Of a stretch of 6,578 nt of DNA, positions 1 through 5,837 are shown piece after piece. A program made the translations under genes and the position numbers. How positions within the stretch are numbered: the stretch's first letter is position 1; each line of letters starts with the position of its first letter. The notes under the pieces are model-generated. The model had not been told where the DNA came from, did no database searches, and worked only from the letters and a program-made list of their open reading frames with translations. Source of the stretch: Thermoanaerobaculia bacterium (GTDB lineage: Bacteria; Bacteroidota; Bacteroidia; Chitinophagales; Saprospiraceae); NCBI GenBank assembly GCA_023151335.1, contig JAKLJF010000292.1:1-6578 (forward strand), given 5' to 3'.

Positions 1-789
1 CGAGGTGGCCGTGCCCGTGTTGCCGCAGGCGTCCGTAGCCGTCCACGTGACGATGAGCGTGCCGCCAACGCATACGTCGAGCGACGTGGCGTCGAAGTTG
101 TAACTCAACTCCGGATCGGTATCGCAGTTATCCGTCGCCGTGGCCGAGGCCAGCCAGTTGCTGACAGCAGCAGCCGGGTCGGTCGTCTCATTGATATCGC
201 CACAATCGAGCGTGATCGCAGCCGGGGCCGTGACCACCGGGTCTTCCGTATCCGGCACCACCGTGATCGTCGAGGTGGCCGTGCCCGTGTTGCCGCAGGC
301 GTCCGTAGCCGTCCACGTGACGATGAGCGTGCCGCCAACGCATACGTCGAGCGACGTGGCGTCGAAGTTGTAACTCAACTCCGGATCGGTATCGCAGTTA
401 TCCGTCGCCGTGGCCGAGGCCAGCCAGTTGCTGACAGCAGCAGCCGGGTCGGTCGTCTCATTGATATCGCCACAATCGAGCGTGATCGCAGCCGGGGCCG
501 TGACCACCGGGTCTTCCGTATCCGGCACCACCGTGATCGTCGAGGTGGCCGTGCCCGTGTTGCCGCAGGCGTCCGTAGCCGTCCACGTGACGATGAGCGT
601 GCCGCCAACGCATACGTTTAGCGACGTGGCGTCGAAGTTGTACGTCAGTTCCGGGTCGGTATCGCAGTTGTCCGTCGCCGTAGCGCTTTCCAGCCAGTTG
701 CTGACAGCAGCAGCCGGGTCGGTCGTCTCATTGATATCGCCGCAGTCGAGCGTGATCGCAGCCGGGGCCGTCAGCGTTGGCAATACCTG
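1..789 (-). repeat. Tandem 270-base repeats encoding 90-residue four-cysteine HYR-like units
   Basis: By domain boundary the units are 520-789, 250-519 and 1-249 (cut by the window edge). Bases 1-270 and 271-540 are identical, and the identity continues so that 1-347 equals 271-617. The unit nearest the protein N-terminus differs at about 16 of 231 bases and then diverges above about 771. Each unit has four cysteines: L-D-C-G, D-N-C-D, N/D-V-C-V-G-G and D-A-C-G-N. It ends V-V-P-D-T-E-D-P. The length is a multiple of three, so units can be added or lost in frame. The array continues past base 1 by an unknown number of units. Confidence 0.95.
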
Positions 790-3700
790 ATCCTGTACTG
801 TCAATATCTGTGAGCAGGTAGCGGTATTTCCACTTTGATCGGACACCCGGTAAACACGTGTAATAGTTTTTGGACAATTTTTACCGTTATCCGTTTCATT
901 TTCTAAAATAAAAGAGGCTTCATATACTGAACAATTATCCGATACATCGCCGGTACCATCCATAAATTCAGACAGGCTGGTAAATACAGGCTGTTCATCC
1001 GCGGCGCAGGCCGCGGTAATATCATCGGGGCAAGACATCATGGGCGGAATCAGGTCTTGCACGGTTATGGTAGCCACACAAGTTGAGGCATTTTGGCTAC
1101 CGTCTGTCACCGTCATAACAACGTTATTGGCGCCCAAATCCGCGCAGGTAAATTCCATGCTCGCGGGGGACAGGCTCAGGGTGGCGTCGCAGTTATCCGT
1201 GCTTTTACTGCCAATTTGTGCAGCGACGACACTGGTGGCGCCCTGTGCATTCAGATAAACCGTCAAATCGTTACAAACCGCATTCGGCGATTGCATATCC
1301 TTCACAATCACCATAAACTGGCAGGTAATGGTGTTGCCGTTTCCATCGGTCGCTTCATACGCGATCGTATGAACACCAACCGGGTAATAAGCGCCTGGGT
1401 TACCACCGGTTGGACCGCTGATTATCACATTATTCGGTATAGTGCAATCGTCTATGGCAGTTGGCGGTGTCCAGTTTGCATGCGCCCCGCAGGCATCCAC
1501 GTCGTTATTGAGCATAATGTCCGCCGGGCAGTTGACCCAATGCAAGCCATTCGTATCATCGATTTCTATTTCAAACTCCTCCATATCACTGCAAACGCCC
1601 AGTGAAGCAGTTACCGTTACCGTCCAGACGCCTTGGGCCAGACCAGCCTGAAAACCCGGTATTGCTGGATTTAATCCGGTGCTGTTTCCATCAGCAAGAC
1701 CGGCGCCGGTCCCACCCGACCAGTCATAGACAATCGCCGGATTAGCCGGCACTGCAGACAATAGTATATCCGACGCATCAGCACCCGGACAAACCGGGCC
1801 TATATTTGCCAGTTCGTTTATCGTCAGCGCCATGCCGGCGGCTATATTTATTTCAATCGTCGAGGTGCAATTATTGTCATCAGTAATGGTCACAGTATAG
1901 TTGCCGGCGGCTAACCCGCTGTTAGCGGCTGCATCCGGGGTATTGCCTGCTCCCCATGCAAAAGTATACGGCGTAGTTCCACCGGTTACGTCTATCACGG
2001 CAGTGCCATCGGCATTACCCAGGCAGGTCTCGTCTGTTTTTGAAACTTCAGATACCGCAAGCGCAGTGGGCTGGTCTATAACGACTGTTTGTATGGCAGA
2101 ACAACCATTGGCATCCGTTGCCGTCACCTGATAAGTGCCGGCTTCCAGGTTTAGGGCCGTCGAACCTGCATCGGGGCCAACCACACCGGTTTCCGCAAAA
2201 CCGTTGCTCCAGGAAAAGTCATAAGGGCCGGCGCCACCGTTGGCGATTACCGTGGCAGCTCCGTCATTAGCCGTATGACAGGATTCATCCGTAACGGATG
2301 ATACTACCAACGTTACGCCGGTAGGGTCGGCGATCTCAAAAACCCCGACAACCGAACAGCCATTATCGTCGGTCACAGAGAGGGTATAACCACCCGCTGC
2401 CAGGCCGTTGGCCGTCGAGGTCGCCATATCGTTCTCCATAAGCCCGGAACTCCAGATAAAATCGTATAATCCTGTGCCGCCCGAAGGTGTAGCCATGGCA
2501 GAGCCATTTTCACCACCTGCACAATCGGCATTGATGGTTTCGATATCCAACGTAAGGGCGAGCGCGGGCTCAGAGAGCATTATTTCAGCGGTGGCAGTAC
2601 AATTATTGGCATCGGTAACGGTGACGGTATGTGCGCCAGCGCCCAATCCGGTAGCCGTCAGGTCGGTGCTGCCGCTGCTCCAGGTATAAATATAAGGGCT
2701 GGTTCCGCCGGAAGCGAAAACTGTTGCCGTACCATCATTACCATTAAAACAACTGACATCCGTATGTGCAGGGATGGAAGTGGACAGTAATTCAGGCTGG
2801 GAAATGGTGACCGTTGCCGTGCCTGTACAGAAAACGCCGTCCGTCACCGTTACAGTGTAAATACCCGCGACCAGATTAATAGCTGTTTGAGTGGTTTGAT
2901 TGCCGGCATTGGCCGACCATTGGTAGGAATAAACACCCGTACCATCGGCTGCAATGGCCGTAACCGCACCGTCATTACCGCCCGAGCAGGTTACATTTTC
3001 ACCAATAATTGTGATATTCGTCAATTGGCAATCGGGACAAGCCAGCGGTCCGCCTTCATTTCCGCAATAGAGGTTTACGTTGCCGCCGCCCAGGGTTCTG
3101 AAATTATTATCTGCATTTACAATAATGTTTGTATTCAGGGGATCATATACATTATCGTATAAATATAGTATCCCATTGCAACCGTCTTCTATTTTGAAGG
3201 TAAATACTTCTATATCCGTATTTGCCGGTATATCAAATAAAGTATAAGACCCGGAATTTGCAGGCGCAAAGAAAAAATAATCTTTAAGCGGATTTTCAGC
3301 CGGGTGGTTCAATTGGGAAAAGGCGAATTCCAGGGCGGTCAGATTGGTCAGGTTTGTGATCTGTGCAACGCCCGGGCCTGCACCATCGGGATCTGGTAAT
3401 ACAATGGTAAACTGTGTGCTGCCCGTGATGCGCGCCCAGGGGCCGGAATAGGGTTTCGTACTCTTGAACGAAACACGGTATGTCTGGCCATCAGGGTCAA
3501 GCACCATTTTGTACGTAACGCAGGCGCAATTGTCATCGTTGGCCGGGTCGGACAGCGTTGCTTCTGCCGTTGCCGTACAGCCGTTCTGATCAGTCACGGT
3601 GACCGTGTACGTACCGGCGCTCAAAGCGCCTGCATTGGCCGCGGTTTGTGCCGGGGCCGTATTCCAAACGTAGGTGTACGGCGCTGTGCCACCGCCTGCA

Positions 3701-5757
3701 TTGACCGAGGCCAAGCCATTGACACCGCCGATGCAGGTGGGATGGTTCAAAATGTCGATCGAAGCCTCTAGTGGCGCCGGCTCACTGATCTGCACGCTGG
3801 CCGTTGCAGTACAACCGCTATTGTCCGTGGCGGTAACGGTATACGTGCCGGCTGGCAGATTCCATGCCGCGGCATTGTTTTGAGGCGGTTGGCTGCTCCA
3901 GGAGTAAGTATATGGCTCAGAGCCATTCGAGGCCAAAGCCTGGGCGGTACCATTCGCCACGCCGGTACAGAGGGCATCGGTTGAAGCGCTGATAACTACG
4001 GAGAAGCCCAACGCCGGCTCGGTAATAGTAACGCTGGCCGTTGCCGTACAACCGCCGCTATCGGTAACCGTCACGGTGAACACGCCGGCCGGGAGGTTTG
4101 TAGCCGTCGCCGTTGATTGTCCATTGCTCCATAGGTAGGTATATCCCGGCGTGCCACCGTGAGCGGAAGCAGTTGCCGTTCCGTCGGCCCCCCCCCGGCA
4201 AGTCACATGATCAGATTCGTCAATGTCCGCTTCAAATTCAATTGCAGGTAAAACCACTGTCTCTGTGTTGGTAGCCGTACAGTTATTGGCGTCTGTAACG
4301 GTCACCACATACAGACCGGGGGCCAAGCTTGTTATTGTCTGTAAAATAGAACCGTTGCTCCACAGATACTGGTATGGCGGTGTCCCCCCCGATGCGTGTG
4401 CCTTCAGGGCGCCGGTAGGTTCGTTGGAACAGGATACAGCCACCAGGGCTTCAATGGTTGCAACGAGGGCATCCGGCTCAGCAATGGTCACCGAACCGGT
4501 ACCCGTACAACCCAGGCCGTCCGTAACCGTTACGGTGTAAGTACCGGCAACCAGGTTGAGGGCCGTTTGCGTGGTTTGGTTATCCGCTTCCGGTGGCCAT
4601 ACATAGCTGTACACAGGGGTACCGTCGGCAACGATAACCGTTGCCTGGCCATCGTTACCACCTTTGCATCTCACTTCCTCCGGCAGAACGGTAATATTGG
4701 TCAATTGACATTCGGCACACGCCAGCGGTTCGCCGGCATTATCGCAATACAGGTTAACATTCCCGCCACCCAGCGTTCTGAAGTTATTATCGGCATTAAC
4801 AATGATATTGGAATTTAACAGATCTGCATAGTTGTCATAAAGATATACCTCGCCGATACAGCCTCCGTCTATACGGAATGTAAATAATTCAATATCCGTA
4901 TTAGCGGGAATATTGAACAGGGTGTAGTATCCGGAATTGACCGGGGCAAAAAATATATAGTCTTTCGAGGGGTTTTCCGCGGGATTATTCAATTGCGAAC
5001 TGGTTATATTTAATGAAGTCAAAGAGGTAAGATTCGTGATCTGAGCAGCGGCCGGGCCGGCGCCGTCGGGGTCGGGCAATACCACTGTAAATTGTGTGCT
5101 GCCTGTGATACGGGCAAAAGGCCCGGAAAAAGCCGCGGCACTATTAAAAGAAACACGGTAGGTTTGGCCATCCGGATCGAGGGTCATTTTGTACGTAACG
5201 CAGGTACATCCCACATTGTTACTTTCATTGCCGGCATACAGGTTAATATTGCCCCCACCAAGGGTTTTAAAATTGTTACCGGAATTTATTGACCCATTTG
5301 AACTCAATGGGTCTGCATTGTTACTAAGTAAATACAACGGCCCGTTACAAGGGCTAGAGGTTTGAAAAGAAAACAGATCAATCCAGGTATTAGCCGGAAT
5401 ATCAAACGGCGTATAAGTTCCGGAATTGGACGGCGCAAAAAACAGATAATCTTTGGCCGGGTTTTCAACCGGGCTATTGATTTGGGAAAAACCCCACTGA
5501 AGCGCCGTCAGATTGGTAAGATTGATAACTGCAAACGCCATCGGCCCCATGGCATCCGGATCCGGCGCTACGATGGAGACCTGCGTTGAATTGGTAATAC
5601 GCGCCATCGGACCAACATAAGGAACCGTGCTTCGTATCGCGAGGGTATACGTTTGAGAAATGCCATTATAACTCAGGCGATAATATACCGCGGCATTGAT
5701 GCATTGAATAGAAAAAATAAACAATACTGCAAGCAGGGAGAGTCGAATTCTTTTCAT
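1..5757 (-). CDS. Giant modular SprB-like surface adhesin, N-terminal 1919 residues (3' end outside window)
   Basis: The ATG at 5757-5755 is followed at once by a clear Sec signal peptide (M-K-R-I-R then a hydrophobic stretch), which fixes the start. Translating by hand to base 1 gives 1919 codons with no stop. Domain order is signal peptide (1-22), A1 (23-183), A2 (184-349), five SprB-like repeats (350-738), A3 (about 744-909), five more SprB-like repeats (910-1308), a degenerate repeat (about 1309-1400), three HYR-like domains (about 1405-1656), then 90-residue HYR-like tandem units from 1657 to the window edge. Proteins of this build in Bacteroidota, such as SprB of Flavobacterium johnsoniae, are exported by T9SS and act as gliding or attachment adhesins. 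A T9SS tail is expected beyond base 1 but is not seen. No catalytic motif is visible. G+C differs sharply between segments. The role as adhesin is inferred from architecture, and sprB itself is not claimed. Confidence 0.9.
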   Translation of the reverse strand, partial: MKRIRLSLLAVLFIFSIQCINAAVYYRLSYNGISQTYTLAIRSTVPYVGPMARITNSTQVSIVAPDPDAMGPMAFAVINLTNLTALQWGFSQINSPVENPAKDYLFFAPSNSGTYTPFDIPANTWIDLFSFQTSSPCNGPLYLLSNNADPLSSNGSINSGNNFKTLGGGNINLYAGNESNNVGCTCVTYKMTLDPDGQTYRVSFNSAAAFSGPFARITGSTQFTVVLPDPDGAGPAAAQITNLTSLTSLNITSSQLNNPAENPSKDYIFFAPVNSGYYTLFNIPANTDIELFTFRIDGGCIGEVYLYDNYADLLNSNIIVNADNNFRTLGGGNVNLYCDNAGEPLACAECQLTNITVLPEEVRCKGGNDGQATVIVADGTPVYSYVWPPEADNQTTQTALNLVAGTYTVTVTDGLGCTGTGSVTIAEPDALVATIEALVAVSCSNEPTGALKAHASGGTPPYQYLWSNGSILQTITSLAPGLYVVTVTDANNCTATNTETVVLPAIEFEADIDESDHVTCRGGADGTATASAHGGTPGYTYLWSNGQSTATATNLPAGVFTVTVTDSGGCTATASVTITEPALGFSVVISASTDALCTGVANGTAQALASNGSEPYTYSWSSQPPQNNAAAWNLPAGTYTVTATDNSGCTATASVQISEPAPLEASIDILNHPTCIGGVNGLASVNAGGGTAPYTYVWNTAPAQTAANAGALSAGTYTVTVTDQNGCTATAEATLSDPANDDNCACVTYKMVLDPDGQTYRVSFKSTKPYSGPWARITGSTQFTIVLPDPDGAGPGVAQITNLTNLTALEFAFSQLNHPAENPLKDYFFFAPANSGSYTLFDIPANTDIEVFTFKIEDGCNGILYLYDNVYDPLNTNIIVNADNNFRTLGGGNVNLYCGNEGGPLACPDCQLTNITIIGENVTCSGGNDGAVTAIAADGTGVYSYQWSANAGNQTTQTAINLVAGIYTVTVTDGVFCTGTATVTISQPELLSTSIPAHTDVSCFNGNDGTATVFASGGTSPYIYTWSSGSTDLTATGLGAGAHTVTVTDANNCTATAEIMLSEPALALTLDIETINADCAGGENGSAMATPSGGTGLYDFIWSSGLMENDMATSTANGLAAGGYTLSVTDDNGCSVVGVFEIADPTGVTLVVSSVTDESCHTANDGAATVIANGGAGPYDFSWSNGFAETGVVGPDAGSTALNLEAGTYQVTATDANGCSAIQTVVIDQPTALAVSEVSKTDETCLGNADGTAVIDVTGGTTPYTFAWGAGNTPDAAANSGLAAGNYTVTITDDNNCTSTIEINIAAGMALTINELANIGPVCPGADASDILLSAVPANPAIVYDWSGGTGAGLADGNSTGLNPAIPGFQAGLAQGVWTVTVTASLGVCSDMEEFEIEIDDTNGLHWVNCPADIMLNNDVDACGAHANWTPPTAIDDCTIPNNVIISGPTGGNPGAYYPVGVHTIAYEATDGNGNTITCQFMVIVKDMQSPNAVCNDLTVYLNAQGATSVVAAQIGSKSTDNCDATLSLSPASMEFTCADLGANNVVMTVTDGSQNASTCVATITVQDLIPPMMSCPDDITAACAADEQPVFTSLSEFMDGTGDVSDNCSVYEASFILENETDNGKNCPKTITRVYRVSDQSGNTATCSQILTVQDQVLPTLTAPAAITLDCGDINETTDPAAAVSNWLESATATDNCDTDPELTYNFDATSLNVCVGGTLIVTWTATDACGNTGTATSTITVVPDTEDPVVTAPAAITLDCGDINETTDPAAAVSNWLASATATDNCDTDPELSYNFDATSLDVCVGGTLIVTWTATDACGNTGTATSTITVVPDTEDPVVTAPAAITLDCGDINETTDPAAAVSNWLASATATDNCDTDPELSYNFDATSLDVCVGGTLIVTWTATDACGNTGTATS
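790..1545 (-). other. Three non-identical HYR-like Ig domains
   Basis: Unit boundaries are about 1300-1545, 1054-1299 and 790-1053. Each ends with a V-x-D or V-Q-D strand, and they carry the HYR hallmarks N-C-P-A-D-I or S-C-P-D-D-I at the start, D-N-C or D-D-C in the middle, and A-T-D-G-N-G-N or S-D-Q-S-G-N before the last cysteine. The middle one begins N-A-V-C-N-D-L-T-V-Y-L and is the least canonical. HYR domains (PF02494) are Ig-like adhesion folds. Here they act as stalk or binding modules by inference. Confidence 0.8.
1558..1833 (-). other. Degenerate SprB- or PKD-like unit
   Basis: About 92 residues keep the early cysteine (P-V-C-P-G), a Y-D-W-S-G-G strand and a V-W-T-V-T-V-T-A strand, but have lost the A-G-T-Y and E-P signatures and gained a glycine-rich insert. 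It joins the SprB-like array to the HYR-like domains. It could be a decayed SprB repeat or a PKD-like Ig fold. Confidence 0.55.
1834..3030 (-). repeat. SprB-like repeat block 2 (five units)
   Basis: Five units of 76-85 residues lie at 2794-3030, 2566-2793, 2323-2565, 2068-2322 and 1834-2067. The pattern is as in block 1: an early cysteine followed by G-N-D-G or a variant, a P-Y-x-F/Y-x-W strand, A-G-x-Y-T-V-T-V-T-D, a C-T/S-x-x turn, and E-P, D-P or Q-P boundaries. The first unit closely matches the first unit of block 1, including C-Q-L-T-N-I-T. The last unit ends in A-A-G instead of E-P, marking a change of domain type. Confidence 0.88.
3031..3543 (-). repeat. A3: third A domain, between the two SprB-like blocks
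   Basis: After a short linker (A-N-D-D-N) the domain core runs from 3528 to 3031, again 498 bases. It keeps the C-x-C-V-T-Y-K-M start and the T-L-G-G-G-N-V-N-L-Y-C end. Together with the SprB unit that follows, it is a second edition of A2 plus the first SprB unit. This stretch is among the most A/T-rich parts of the gene. Confidence 0.8.
3544..4710 (-). repeat. SprB-like repeat block 1 (five units)
   Basis: Five tandem units of 76-79 residues lie at 4474-4710, 4246-4473, 4015-4245, 3778-4014 and 3544-3777. Each follows the SprB repeat pattern: a single early cysteine before G-G-x-D/N-G, G-G-T-x-P-Y-x-Y-x-W, then L-x-A-G-T-Y-T-V-T-V-T-D, a G-C-T-A-T turn, and an E-P or D-P boundary. SprB repeats (PF13573) occur in Bacteroidota surface adhesins. 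The units differ enough from one another to be old duplications, unlike the identical units at the window edge. The second unit has lost the G-G after the cysteine (C-S-N-E-P-T-G). Confidence 0.88.
4188..4196 (-). repeat. Nine-G homopolymer inside the coding sequence
   Basis: On the coding strand nine consecutive G encode R-G-G-A of the third SprB-like unit. A seven-G run at 4384-4390 sits at a different glycine pair in the second unit. Such tracts are slippage-prone in replication and in sequencing. Both are in frame as given. Confidence 0.85.
4711..5208 (-). repeat. A2: second A domain (166 residues)
   Basis: Residues 184-349 start with C-x-C-V-T-Y-K-M and end with V-N-L-Y-C-x-N then P-L-A-C. 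By hand count it is about 78% identical in protein to A3 and has exactly the same length, 498 bases. The D-P-D-G and P-D-P-D-G-A-G-P acidic turns could bind calcium, which is an inference. It runs straight into the first SprB-like block. Confidence 0.8.
5209..5691 (-). other. A1: first copy of the shared A domain, directly after the signal peptide
   Basis: Residues 23-183 form the most diverged of the three A copies in this protein. Shared landmarks with A2 and A3 are Y-x-L/M then Q-T-Y, a Y/F-x-G-P-x-A-R-I-T segment, S-T-Q-x-x-x-V-x-P-D-P-D, I-N-L-T-N-L-T, E-N-P-x-K-D-Y-x-F-F-A-P, D-I-P-A-N-T, C-N-G and a final T-L-G-G-G-N. It is mature N-terminal sequence, so it would be the first part to emerge at the surface. 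I do not recognise a named family. A cohesin-like or other beta-sandwich fold is only a guess. Confidence 0.7.
5692..5757 (-). other. Sec signal peptide of the giant adhesin
   Basis: Residues 1-22 have a basic start (K2, R3, R5), a hydrophobic core (L-S-L-L-A-V-L-F-I-F-S-I) and a likely signal peptidase I cut after N-A, before A-V-Y-Y. A cysteine at residue 19 is not preceded by a lipobox, so a lipoprotein is unlikely. Confidence 0.85.
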
Positions 5758-5837
5758 GATCAGTTATTATTTTAAATACCAGTGGTAAACGCCACCGATG
5801 GATTAAACAGGAATTTCAAGGATTTCTGAAATACAGA
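5758..5837 (-). other. 80-base intergenic gap and translation start region of the giant gene
   Basis: The gap separates the TGA of the small gene from the ATG of the giant gene, both read on the minus strand. Immediately before the ATG the coding strand is A/T rich (TTTAAAATAATAACTGATC), the usual look of Bacteroidota leaders, with no GGAGG-type ribosome site. I looked for the Bacteroidota promoter pair (TTG near -33, TAnnTTTG near -7) and found no properly spaced match. The two genes may therefore be co-transcribed, or the promoter may be too diverged to recognise. Confidence 0.6.
5780..5797 (-). terminator. Weak hairpin between the two genes (terminator or leader structure)
   Basis: On the minus strand CGGTGG and CCACTG can pair as a six-base stem with one G-U pair around a six-base loop. 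Only a short U-rich run (GGUAUUUAAAA) follows, so it is a poor intrinsic terminator. It may attenuate read-through or sit in the leader of the giant gene, or be chance. Confidence 0.2.

Noticed and set aside
105..608. Two identical minus-strand arginine-rich open frames in another phase
   Set aside because: These are out-of-frame readings of the same 270-base repeat; arginine-rich products are typical of G+C-rich shadows.
1..789. Possible CRISPR or non-coding satellite array
   Set aside because: Units are contiguous with no spacers, 270 bases long, a multiple of three, and code for an HYR-like domain in the frame of the giant gene.
140..790. Plus-strand open frames repeating with the 270-base period
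   Set aside because: They are antisense shadows of the repeat units; low stop frequency follows from the high G+C and from the coding pattern of the minus strand. They have no leader or recognisable protein content.
999..1016. Perfect inverted repeat CCGCGGC-GCAG-GCCGCGG
   Set aside because: It lies inside the coding sequence (T-A-A-C-A-A-D), has no T-run, and is explained by alanine codons; it is not placed where a terminator or operator would act.
1093..1605. Longer plus-strand open frame of about 170 codons opposite the HYR-like domains
   Set aside because: It overlaps a continuous minus-strand frame with clear domain signatures, and its own translation shows no domain or signal peptide.
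5701..5703. Lipoprotein anchor through Cys19 of the signal peptide
   Set aside because: The residues before it (F-S-I-Q) do not fit a lipobox, and an ordinary signal peptidase I site follows three residues later.
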